Shown here in pieces: positions 14,824 to 21,674 of a stretch of DNA of 22,112 nt. Both the position numbers and the translations under genes were made by a program. How positions within the stretch are numbered: the first letter of the stretch is position 1; each line of letters opens with the position of its first letter. Source of the DNA: AP-15 sp035570595 (GTDB taxonomy: Bacteria; Pseudomonadota; Alphaproteobacteria; ATCC43930; CGMCC-115725). The notes below the pieces were generated by a model that did not search any database, was not told the DNA's origin, and worked only from the letters and a program-made list of their open reading frames with translations. The stretch is from the NCBI GenBank assembly GCA_035570595.1, contig DATMLF010000252.1, forward strand, positions 1 to 22,112, written 5' to 3'.

Positions 14824-14852
14824 TTGACGCGGTTGCCGTAGACTGCGTATTC
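14824..14852 (+). promoter_or_regulatory. Possible promoter upstream of the lipoprotein gene
   Basis: TTGACG at 14824-14829 is followed after 17 bases by GTATTC at 14847-14852. The -35 box is good and the -10 box is poor. Transcription would give a leader of about 120 bases carrying a 6-bp hairpin (GGCGGG-atcaa-CCCGCC, 14945-14961) just before the ribosome site of the lipoprotein gene. Confidence 0.35.
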
Positions 14853-14981
14853 GCCGGTTTTGAGCGGCAAACAAAACAGCCGCCGCCCTCGGTCGCATCT
14901 TCCGAGGCAAATCGCGCGAAAACGGGTAGGCCGAGCGAACAACGGGCGGGATCAACCCGCCTCACGTCCTGGGAGGTCGCG

Positions 14982-15317
14982 ATGCAGCATGCCGGTCGTG
15001 CGGCGGGGCTTGCCGTAGCCGCCATTTTTGCGCTGTTGGTGTCGGGCTGTGCCGTCGCAAAGGTCGATCCGCCGGGCCACCCGGTTGCCGCGGCGGCACC
15101 CTACGCGCCGCCTCCGGAGCGTGCCGAAATCCCGCCTCCGCCGCTGTCGGCCGACCTCTTGTGGCTAAACGGCCACTGGACCTGGGACGGCGCCGCCTAT
15201 GCCTGGACGCCCGGTGCTTACGTCCAGCGGCCATCGCCGACCGCCAACTGGCTGCCGGGCTACTGGGAGCAGGGCTCGGGCGGCTGGTCGTGGACCGACG
15301 GCCATTGGGAATCCTGA
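14982..15317 (+). CDS. Lipoprotein with YxWxxGxW-type aromatic repeats
   Basis: A 111-residue protein. It has a lipoprotein signal peptide ending in the lipobox LVSGC, with Cys23 as the lipidated residue, so it is membrane-anchored in the envelope. A Pro/Ala-rich linker (about 25-58) is followed by repeats of the pattern W-x-x-G-x-W/Y: LNGHWTWDGAAYAWTPGAY, then WLPGYWEQGSGGWSWTDGHWE. Such BcpO/YXWGXW-like aromatic repeats are common in small proteobacterial lipoproteins of unknown function. The ATG at 14982 follows GGGAGG at good spacing. Function is unknown. The next gene on this strand is far off, so it is probably monocistronic. Confidence 0.8.
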   Translation: MQHAGRAAGLAVAAIFALLVSGCAVAKVDPPGHPVAAAAPYAPPPERAEIPPPPLSADLLWLNGHWTWDGAAYAWTPGAYVQRPSPTANWLPGYWEQGSGGWSWTDGHWES

Positions 15318-15329
15318 GGACCTGTCCGC

Positions 15330-15341
15330 AGCCCATGGGCT
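15330..15341. repeat. 12-bp perfect palindrome after the lipoprotein gene
   Basis: AGCCCATGGGCT is a perfect palindrome 12 bases after the lipoprotein stop. It belongs to a gene-free stretch up to 15594 that also holds CCCGG-cttga-CCGGG near 15405-15420 and the repeat at 15449-15569. Confidence 0.4.
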
Positions 15342-15448
15342 CCGCGTTCGGAAGGAAGCCTCGCAACGCACACACGGCGTAGCCGCAGCCCGCCTTCCAC
15401 CTCCCGGCTTGACCGGGCGGTTTCCGGTCGGGTCGGTCGGACCTCCTG

Positions 15449-15569
15449 TGTCATTACGAGCGCAGGGAAGCAATCTCGGGCCGCTGGGCGACGTCTGGTC
15501 GGGATTACCTTGTCGCGGAGCCTGTCCTCGGGCCGGTGAAGCCGGACCCGTGGGCTCTTCGCAACGACA
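15449..15569. repeat. Intergenic palindromic repeat element (TGTCATTACGAGCG type)
   Basis: This stretch of about 121 bases begins TGTCATTACGAGCGCAGGGAAG and ends CTTCGCAACGACA, whose reverse complement TGTCGTTGCGAAG matches the left end apart from small differences. The left end closely resembles the TGTCATTGCGAGCGAAGCGAAG repeats that I recall as dispersed in many proteobacterial intergenic regions. The interior has further short inverted repeats (GGGCCGGTGAAGCCGGACCC). It encodes nothing, and the ORFs through it are artefacts. It may be a non-autonomous mobile element or a REP-like sequence. Confidence 0.6.
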
Positions 15570-15594
15570 CCCTGGCAACTTGGTCGAAATCGCT

Positions 15595-15765
15595 TTAGAC
15601 CTCATCGCCGGCGGTGAAGATCACCTTACGGATGACGGCGTGGACGCCGTAATTGCCGTCGACGACCTGTGTCTCGCAAAAATCGACCGCGACCGACATC
15701 AGCGAAATCGCCTCGTCCGGCGATGACCGGAGGGGCAAGTTCCATGCCAGCTTGCTGGCGCCGAT
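15595..15765 (-). pseudogene. C-terminal remnant resembling acetamidase/formamidase
   Basis: The minus frame ending at TAA 15595-15597 encodes LPLRSSPDEAISLMSVAVDFCETQ...VVDGNYGVHAVIRKVIF. This is the pattern I associate with the last 50 residues of FmdA/AmdA acetamidase/formamidase proteins (DA-x-x-L-x-SVAVD...VVD...). Going upstream the frame runs straight into tRNA-Ala with no start or ribosome site, so the N-terminal 250 or more residues are missing. The coding-like part begins about 10 bases after the tRNA 3' end. The family assignment is from memory of the motif and is moderate. It is a remnant and not a working gene. Confidence 0.5.
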
Positions 15766-15773
15766 GCGGGGAT

Positions 15774-15849
<76 letters not shown>

Positions 15850-15864
15850 GTGCGCGGATGCGGG

Positions 15865-15893
15865 ACTATGGTGTCGGGGCCATATGCTGTCAA
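15865..15893 (-). promoter_or_regulatory. Sigma-70-type promoter for tRNA-Ala
   Basis: Read on the minus strand, TTGACA (15893-15888) and CATAGT (15870-15865) are separated by exactly 17 bases. The mature tRNA starts 15 bases after the -10 box, and the sequence between is GC-rich, as at the tRNA-Gly promoter. Confidence 0.65.
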
Positions 15894-16056
15894 GCCAGGC
15901 GCGGCCGAAACCAGGCGCCTTCGGCTCTTGTCCCAACCCGGCAAAGGAGCGTGTTGAAGAAATGTCAAATGCCCGCGCGACACCCGCGCCTCAATAACGG
16001 TCGCGGCGGGCTCCCTCGCGCAACGCGCACCCGGCCGGCAGTAAATCGCGCTTCGC

Positions 16057-16085
16057 TTGCGGACCCCGACGCCTGAGGCTACGGT
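16057..16085 (+). promoter_or_regulatory. Weak candidate promoter for the yggT gene
   Basis: TTGCGG at 16057-16062 and TACGGT at 16080-16085 are 17 bases apart, 33 bases before the yggT start. Both boxes are imperfect. The rest of 15894-16118 shows no gene. Confidence 0.25.
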
Positions 16086-16118
16086 CGCCCGACCCAAACG
16101 CCGGGATGAAACCCCCTG

Positions 16119-16397
16119 ATGCCGCCGCTTGTCGCCCTGATCCACACCGTGATCAGCATTTATATTTGGCTTCTGATCGGGCAGGCGGTGCTGAGCTGGC
16201 TGATCGCCTTTGGCATCGTCAACCGGCACAACCGCGTCGTCGGCATGATCGAGGATTTTTTGTGGCGGATCACCGAGCCGGCGCTGCGCCCGATTCGCCG
16301 GATCCTGCCCAATCTCGGCGGGATCGACATCTCGCCGGTCGTCCTGATCCTGCTCTTGTACTTCTTGGACGCCGAAATCCAGTGGTATCTTGCCTGA
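16119..16397 (+). CDS. YggT family membrane protein
   Basis: A 92-residue inner-membrane protein of the YggT family, the usual single-unit length. Two hydrophobic segments (about 4-32 and 68-90) flank a polar loop. The loop carries the family signature DFLWRITEPALRPIRRILPNLGGIDISPVV, as in the RxTxPxLxPIRRxxPxxGGxDxSP pattern. The family is linked in other bacteria to cell-envelope organisation and osmotic tolerance, but its exact role is unsettled. The ATG at 16119 lacks a clear ribosome site. It is followed on the same strand by the NnrU-like gene. Confidence 0.92.
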   Translation: MPPLVALIHTVISIYIWLLIGQAVLSWLIAFGIVNRHNRVVGMIEDFLWRITEPALRPIRRILPNLGGIDISPVVLILLLYFLDAEIQWYLA

Positions 16398-16473
16398 CCG
16401 CCCGAGCCCGATGCGCCGCGGCGGGCCCTCGTCAAGCAAGCCCTTGCGCGGTTGTCGGGCGCGGGGCCGCGGC

Positions 16474-17169
16474 GTGAGCCACGCGCTCGCCTCGCTCGTC
16501 ATCGCCGGCATCGCGTTCGGCGGGTCGCACACGCTGCTGTCGAGCACCCGGCTGCGCGGCTCGTTGCGCGACCAGATCGGCGAGCAGGGGTTTTTGCTGA
16601 TCTACTCGCTGACGGCGCTCGCGACATTCGCGTGGTTTGTCGTCGCCTACTCGCGCAGCCCCTTCGTCGCGGTCTGGTCGCCCCCGGCGTGGGCTGCTTA
16701 CGTGCCGGTTCTGGTGATGCCGCTCGCGGCGCTGCTGCTGGTGGCCGGGTATTCGACCCCGAACCCGACCGCGGTCGGGATGGAGCGGTCGGCGCGCGCC
16801 GACGACCCGGCGCCCGGTGTCATGCGGGTGACCCGCCATCCCGTCATGTGGGCTCTCGGCCTCTGGGCGCTGAGCCACCTCGCCGCCAACGGCGATCTCG
16901 GCTCGATCTGGTTTTTTGGGGTCATCGCGGCGCTGGCGCTCGGCGGCACGGTGCTGATCGACCGCAAAAAGCGGCTGGCGCTCGGCAGCTATTGGCAGCG
17001 CCTGGCGGGCGTCAGCTCGAATGTCCCGTTCGCGGCGCTCCTCACCGGCCGCACCCGGCTGCGCTGGCGAGACATCGGGATCCTGCGGCCATTGGCGGCG
17101 TTGCTGCTGTACGCGGTTCTTTACCTCGCCCACCCGCTCTTCGCCGGCGTGCCGGTCGTGCTGCCATAG
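16474..17169 (+). CDS. NnrU family membrane protein
   Basis: A 231-residue polytopic inner-membrane protein with about six hydrophobic segments. The NnrU signature is seen in GSHTLLSS at the start, GFLLIYSLTALATFAWFV, GVMRVTRHPVMWALGLWALSHLAANGD, and DRKKRLALGSYWQRLAGVSSNVPF. NnrU was named from denitrification loci, but most members, including this one, are not near nitrogen-oxide genes. The fold resembles integral-membrane methyltransferases, and the RHPVMWA block would line such a site. I chose the GTG at 16474 because family members begin directly with the first helix. In-frame starts at 16390 (TTG, overlapping yggT) and 16411 (ATG) would add a basic tail. It is convergent with recR. Confidence 0.82.
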   Translation: MSHALASLVIAGIAFGGSHTLLSSTRLRGSLRDQIGEQGFLLIYSLTALATFAWFVVAYSRSPFVAVWSPPAWAAYVPVLVMPLAALLLVAGYSTPNPTAVGMERSARADDPAPGVMRVTRHPVMWALGLWALSHLAANGDLGSIWFFGVIAALALGGTVLIDRKKRLALGSYWQRLAGVSSNVPFAALLTGRTRLRWRDIGILRPLAALLLYAVLYLAHPLFAGVPVVLP

Positions 17170-17215
17170 GGCGCGCCTAGCCCGCACCCGCGCCGGGGCG
17201 GACCTCGTCATCGCC

Positions 17216-17803
17216 TCAGAGAACGCGCCGCGCGTTAAGGGCGGCGGTCAGCGTCCCGTCGTCGAGATAGTCGAGCTCGCCGCCGATCGGCACACCCTGG
17301 GCGAGCCGCGACAGCCTGACCCCGCTGGCGGCGAGGCGATCGGCGATGTAGTGCGCGGTGGTTTGGCCTTCGACCGTAGCGTTCAGCGCCAGGATCACCT
17401 CCTGGCCGGGTTTGACACGGGCCGCCAGCCGGTCGATCGTCAGATCTTCGGGCCCGACCCCGTCGAGCGCCGACAGGGTGCCGCCGAGCACGTGATAACG
17501 GCCGCGAAACGCGCCGGTGCGCTCGAGCGCCCACAAATCGGCGAGGTCCTCGACGACGCAGATCACGGCGCCGTCGCGTTGCGGGTCGCGGCAGATCGCA
17601 CACGGCTCGACCGTGTCGAGGTTGCCGCAAACCGGACACGGCCGGATCGCCTCGGCCGCCTGCGCCAATGCCGACGCGAGCGGCGTCATCAGGCTTTCAC
17701 GCCGTTTGATCAGGTGCAGCGCCGCGCGCCGTGCCGAGCGCGGTCCGAGCCCCGGCAGCTTGGCGAGCAGCTGGATCAGCGTGTCGAGCTCGGACACAGC
17801 CAT
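17216..17803 (-). CDS. recR: Recombination protein RecR
   Basis: A 195-residue cytoplasmic DNA-repair protein that works with RecF and RecO to load RecA at gaps. The N-terminal helix-hairpin-helix is LAKLPGLGPRSARRAALHL (13-31). The zinc finger uses Cys56, Cys59, Cys68 and Cys71 (CPVCGNLDTVEPCAIC). The Toprim domain starts VICVVED with Glu85 and continues to the TAHYIADRL and LAQGVPIGGELDYLDDGTL blocks. Length and all motifs are normal. The usual neighbours dnaX and ybaB are not upstream; instead egtD ends 46 bases before it on the same strand. The start ATG at 17803 has only a weak ribosome site. Confidence 0.96.
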   Translation of the reverse strand: MAVSELDTLIQLLAKLPGLGPRSARRAALHLIKRRESLMTPLASALAQAAEAIRPCPVCGNLDTVEPCAICRDPQRDGAVICVVEDLADLWALERTGAFRGRYHVLGGTLSALDGVGPEDLTIDRLAARVKPGQEVILALNATVEGQTTAHYIADRLAASGVRLSRLAQGVPIGGELDYLDDGTLTAALNARRVL

Positions 17804-17849
17804 CGTCCGGCCGGTGCCCTCGCGATCCTAGCCGCTTGCGCGCCGCCGG

Positions 17850-18818
17850 CTACCGCAGCCGGAAATAGTGGACACTGAACAATCCGGCGGGGTCGGTCCA
17901 GGTGTCGACCGGGCGAAAGCCGGCGCGCGCCGCCAGCTCACGAAATTCGGGCACCGCGTACTTGTAGGAATATTCAGTGTGCACCAGCTCGCCGGCAGCG
18001 AAATCCAAGCGGCGCCCGGCGATCGTCGCCTGCTGGTCGGCGAGGCTGCGGATGTAGATTTCGACCCGGCCGGCGCGCTCGCTGTAAAACGCGAAATGCT
18101 CGAACAAATCGAGGTCGAGGTCGCCGTCGAGCTCGCGGTTGATGCGCTCGAACAGATTGAGGTTGAACGCCGCGGTCACCCCGGCGCGGTCGTTGTAGGC
18201 GGCTTCGAGGATGCGCCGGTCCTTCTTCAAGTCGACGCCGATCAGCATCTCGCCGCCGGGCCCGAGAATGTGCGCGCAGTTCGCGAGAAACCGCGCGGCC
18301 GCGTCGGGCTCGAAATTGCCGATCGTCGAGCCCGGAAAGAACCCGACGCGCTTGCCGACCGGGCCGGGCAGCGGAGGAAGCTCGAACGGGCCGGTGTAGT
18401 CGGCGCAAACCGCCGCCACCGTCAGCTCGGGGAAGTCTTCGGCGAGCGAAGCGGCGGCCTCGCGCAAATGGTCGCGCGAAATGTCGACGGGGACATAGGC
18501 GGCCGGCCGGTCGAGCGCCTGCAACAGAATGCGCGCCTTCTGGCTGGCGCCGCTGCCGAACTCGATAATCCGAGAATATGCGCCCATTTGCGCCGCGATC
18601 TCGTCGGCATTCTCTTCGAGGATCGCGATCTCGGTGCGGGTCGGATAGTATTCGGGCAGCCGGCAGATCTCCTCGAACAACGCCGAGCCGCGCGCATCGT
18701 AGAAGAATTTGCACGGGACCGCTTTGCGCGGGCGGGAAAGGCCGTTCAGCACCGCGTCGCGAAAGCTCTCCTCGCCCGGCGCCAGATCGTGAAAGGCAAA
18801 ACGCGCGTCGTCCCTCAT
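17850..18818 (-). CDS. egtD: L-histidine N-alpha-methyltransferase (ergothioneine synthesis)
   Basis: A 322-residue cytoplasmic SAM-dependent enzyme, normal in length, that trimethylates the amino group of histidine to hercynine, the first step to ergothioneine. Typical EgtD blocks are KFFYDARGSALFEEICRLPEYYPTRTE (37-63), the SAM motif EFGSGAS (86-92), YVPVDIS (108-114), FFPGSTIGNF (160-169) and the late HTEYSYKY motif. The start ATG at 18818 shares one base with the egtB stop (TGATG), so translation is coupled. The frame is open further upstream but only as a shadow of egtB. EgtD after EgtB in one unit fixes the pathway beyond doubt. Confidence 0.96.
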   Translation of the reverse strand: MRDDARFAFHDLAPGEESFRDAVLNGLSRPRKAVPCKFFYDARGSALFEEICRLPEYYPTRTEIAILEENADEIAAQMGAYSRIIEFGSGASQKARILLQALDRPAAYVPVDISRDHLREAAASLAEDFPELTVAAVCADYTGPFELPPLPGPVGKRVGFFPGSTIGNFEPDAAARFLANCAHILGPGGEMLIGVDLKKDRRILEAAYNDRAGVTAAFNLNLFERINRELDGDLDLDLFEHFAFYSERAGRVEIYIRSLADQQATIAGRRLDFAAGELVHTEYSYKYAVPEFRELAARAGFRPVDTWTDPAGLFSVHYFRLR

Positions 18819-20122
18819 CAGCTGTCCTCCGCGAGCCGCAACCCGGCGAAGGCCCAGCGCGCCGAGGGCGGGAAGAAATTGCGATAGCTGGCCCGCACAT
18901 GCCCGGCCGGGGTGACCGCGGCGCCGCCGCGCAGAACCATCTGGTTGCACATGAACTTGCCGTTGTACTCGCCGACGGCACCCGCGGCGGCGCGAAAGCG
19001 CGGATAGGGGATATAGGGGCTCGCCGTCCATTCCCAAACGTCGCCGAACATCTGGCGCGGCGCGAGGACGCTACCCGGCGGCGGCGCGGGCATGCCTTCG
19101 GCGCACGGATGAAGCCGGCCGCGGTCGGCGAAATTCCCCGCCACTGGAACGCCGTCGGCCCCGATCTCCCGCTCGGCCTCGGTCGGCAGGCGCTTGCCCG
19201 CCCATTTGGCGTAGGCGTCGGCTTCGAAAAAGCTGACATGGCAGACCGGCTCGGACGGGTTGAGCCGGCGCACCCCGCCGAGGGTGAAGATTGACCACCC
19301 GCTGTCATCGCGACGCCAGTAGAGCGGCGCCTCCCAGCTCTCGGCGCGCACCGTCGCCCAGCCGTCCGACAGCCAGAACTCGGGATGCTGATAGCCGCCG
19401 GCCTCGATGAACGCGAGAAACTCGCCGCAGCTGACCGGATGCGTCGCCAGGCGGAACGGCTCGAGCCACACCTTGTGCCGCGGCGTCTCGTTGTCGAATG
19501 CGAAGCCGCCGCCATGGTGACCGACCTCGACGAGCCCGCCGACGAAATCGATCCAGCCGCTGGCGGCGGCGGGGGCCGCGACCCGCGGCTGCGGCGCCTG
19601 GTAGGCGGGTAGCAGCGGGTTGCGCGAAAAGACGTGCTTGATGTCCATCAGGATCAGCTCCTGATGCTGCTGCTCGTGGTGCAAGCCGAGCTCGACCAAG
19701 GGGGCCGCTTCCTGCCAGATCGGCTCGGCGGCGCGTTCGACCAGGCGCGCCATCGCCGCGCCGACATGGTCGCGGTAGGCGCCGACGATGTCGACCGTCG
19801 GCCGCGACAACAGGCCACGCTCGGGCCGCGGATGGCGCGGGCCCGCCGCCTCGTAATAGGAATTGAACAGATAGGCGAAGGCCGGGTCGAACGCGCAGTA
19901 GCCGGGGTCGAACCGCTGGAGCAGAAACGTCTCGAAAAACCACGTCGTATGAGCCAGGTGCCATTTTGTCGGGCTGGCGTCGGGCATCGACTGGATCGAT
20001 TGGTCTTCGGGCGTCAGGTTGGCGGCGAGCGCCTCGCTGTCGCGGCGCACCGCGTCGAAACGCGCGAGTATGGCCTCTCGATCCGTACAGCCATCGGGCT
20101 GCGGCGCGGCGTTGTCGAACAC
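18818..20122 (-). CDS. egtB: Ergothioneine biosynthesis sulfoxide synthase
   Basis: A 434-residue non-haem iron enzyme that uses oxygen to join the sulfur of cysteine or gamma-glutamylcysteine to hercynine. The N-terminal DinB-like domain carries the iron histidines: SPTKWHLAHTTWFFE with His55/His58, and LHHEQQHQELILMDIKH with the HxxxH pair His149/His153. The C-terminal formylglycine-enzyme-like domain runs from about residue 190 (WIDFVGGLVEVG) through KRLPTEAERE and FGDVWEWTASPY to RVRASYRNFF-like RASYRNFFPP. The start is GTG at 20122, preceded by AGGGGG. No egtA, egtC or egtE lies in the window, so either cysteine is used directly or gamma-glutamylcysteine comes from glutathione synthesis, and the final lyase is elsewhere. 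It overlaps egtD by one base. Confidence 0.96.
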   Translation of the reverse strand: MFDNAAPQPDGCTDREAILARFDAVRRDSEALAANLTPEDQSIQSMPDASPTKWHLAHTTWFFETFLLQRFDPGYCAFDPAFAYLFNSYYEAAGPRHPRPERGLLSRPTVDIVGAYRDHVGAAMARLVERAAEPIWQEAAPLVELGLHHEQQHQELILMDIKHVFSRNPLLPAYQAPQPRVAAPAAASGWIDFVGGLVEVGHHGGGFAFDNETPRHKVWLEPFRLATHPVSCGEFLAFIEAGGYQHPEFWLSDGWATVRAESWEAPLYWRRDDSGWSIFTLGGVRRLNPSEPVCHVSFFEADAYAKWAGKRLPTEAEREIGADGVPVAGNFADRGRLHPCAEGMPAPPPGSVLAPRQMFGDVWEWTASPYIPYPRFRAAAGAVGEYNGKFMCNQMVLRGGAAVTPAGHVRASYRNFFPPSARWAFAGLRLAEDS

Positions 20123-20128
20123 GGATGT

Positions 20129-20134
20129 CCCCCT
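20129..20134 (-). promoter_or_regulatory. Ribosome binding site fixing the GTG start of egtB
   Basis: AGGGGG on the minus strand sits six bases before the GTG at 20122. There is no ATG nearby in this frame, so it decides the start. The whole gap to the upstream carboxypeptidase gene is only 43 bases and shows no terminator. Confidence 0.6.
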
Positions 20135-20165
20135 GAGAGAGTGTCGTTGTCCCGGTCAACGCCCG

Positions 20166-21674
20166 CTATGCGGGTTCGTTGCGGCCGTCGAGATAGCGGT
20201 TGCGCAAATGGCGCTCGAAGCTAGTCGTGGCAAGCGGGCGGCCGGTGGCGCTGCGGACCAGATCGGCCGTCGACATCAGCGATCCCTGGCCATGCACGTG
20301 CCGGCCGAGCCAGGCGAGGAGCGGCCGGAAGTCGCCCGCCGCGATCGACCCGGCAAGCTCGGGGACCGCCTCGCGCGCCGCCTCGAACATCTGGGCGGCG
20401 ATCATGGCACCCATCGTGTAGGTCGGGAAATATCCCCACGAGCCGTCGAACCAGTGGATGTCCTGCAGGCAGCCGTCGCGGTCGTTGTCGGGGGCGATGC
20501 CGAGCAGCTCCTGCAATCCCTCGGCCCAGGCGCCGGGCAGATCGCGCACCGCGAGGCCGCCCGCGAGCATCGCCTGCTCCAGCCGGTAGCGCAGGATGAC
20601 GTGGGCCGGATAGGTGACCTCGTCCGCGTCGACCCGGATCAGGCCGCGCCGGACCCTGGTCTGGCGCCGGTACAGCGCCGCGGGCTCCCAGCCCGGCCCG
20701 TCGCCGCCAAAAGCCTCGCGCAGGATTGGTGCTGCGAAGCTCATAAACGCGAGGCTGCGGCACGCCTGCATCTCGAGGAGCAGGGACTGGCTCTCGTGGA
20801 TCGCCATGCCGCGCGCGGCGCCCACCGGCTGCAAACGCCACTCCTGTGGCAGGTTACGCTTGTAGAGGGCGTGCCCGGTCTCGTGCAGCACGCCCATCAG
20901 CGCCTTTGAAAAATCGCGCTCGTCGTAGCGCGTCGTGATGCGCACGTCGTCGGGCGCGCCGCTGCAAAACGGGTGCGCGCTGACGTCGAGCCGGCCGTGC
21001 GCGAAATCGAAGCCGACCGCCTCCATCAGCCGCACCGCCGCGCGCCGCTGCGCCGCGACCGGGAACGGGCCGGGCGGGTCGGCGGATTGCGGTGCCGCCG
21101 CCTGGCGCGCCAGCACCGCCTCGATCAGGTCCGGCAGAAAGCTCGCGACCTCGCCAAACAGGCGGTCGACCGTCGCCGTCGAGCCGCCCGGCTCGTAGCG
21201 GTCGAGCAGCGCCTCGAATGGCGTCACCCCGAGGAATTCGGCCTTCGCGGCGGCGACCTCGCGCTGCAGGCGAAGCATCTTTTCGAGCAACGGCCGGACG
21301 GCGGCGAAATCGTCGGCCGGGCGCGCCTTGCGCCACACCGTCTCGCACTCCGAGGAGATGCGCGCGACCGCCTCGACCAGATCGCCCGGCACCGCCGCCG
21401 CGTGCGCGCGGCGCCGCCGCATCTCGCGCAGATTGGCCTCCTGCCACGAGTCGAGCGCCTCCCGCTCACCCTCGGCCGCGGCCAACAGGTCGGCGACCTC
21501 GCCCGTCGCCAGCTGCTCGTGTGCGACGCGGCTCAACGTCGCCAGCTGCTCGGCGCGCGTCGCGGCACCACCCGACGGCATCATCGTGGCGCTGTCCCAG
21601 TGGAGCACGCTGATCGCTTCCTCAAGCGCGCCCAGCCGGCGAAATCGCGCTTCCAGCTGCTGATAGGCGGTCAT
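20166..21674 (-). CDS. M32 family metallocarboxypeptidase (Taq/Pfu type)
   Basis: A 502-residue cytoplasmic zinc carboxypeptidase, the usual length for the M32 family. All family signatures are present: HPF at 234-236, DVRITTRY (243-250), the zinc motif HETGH (264-268), HESQS (293-297) with Glu294 as third zinc ligand, IRVDADEVTYPAHVILRYRLE, and CLQDIHWFDGSWGYFPTYTMGAM. It removes C-terminal residues from peptides with broad specificity and needs a divalent metal. It has no signal peptide. The start ATG at 21674 overlaps the SURF1 stop in ATGA, so translation is coupled to SURF1. The egtB gene follows 43 bases later on the same strand. There is no known functional link to ergothioneine. Confidence 0.95.
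   Translation of the reverse strand: MTAYQQLEARFRRLGALEEAISVLHWDSATMMPSGGAATRAEQLATLSRVAHEQLATGEVADLLAAAEGEREALDSWQEANLREMRRRRAHAAAVPGDLVEAVARISSECETVWRKARPADDFAAVRPLLEKMLRLQREVAAAKAEFLGVTPFEALLDRYEPGGSTATVDRLFGEVASFLPDLIEAVLARQAAAPQSADPPGPFPVAAQRRAAVRLMEAVGFDFAHGRLDVSAHPFCSGAPDDVRITTRYDERDFSKALMGVLHETGHALYKRNLPQEWRLQPVGAARGMAIHESQSLLLEMQACRSLAFMSFAAPILREAFGGDGPGWEPAALYRRQTRVRRGLIRVDADEVTYPAHVILRYRLEQAMLAGGLAVRDLPGAWAEGLQELLGIAPDNDRDGCLQDIHWFDGSWGYFPTYTMGAMIAAQMFEAAREAVPELAGSIAAGDFRPLLAWLGRHVHGQGSLMSTADLVRSATGRPLATTSFERHLRNRYLDGRNEPA

Noticed and set aside
15165..15605. ORFs on both strands through the repeat stretch
   Set aside because: They translate palindromic intergenic repeat sequence, and the reading frames are incidental.
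17868..18887. Plus-strand ORF opposite egtD
   Set aside because: It is an antisense shadow with charged low-complexity composition and no ribosome site.
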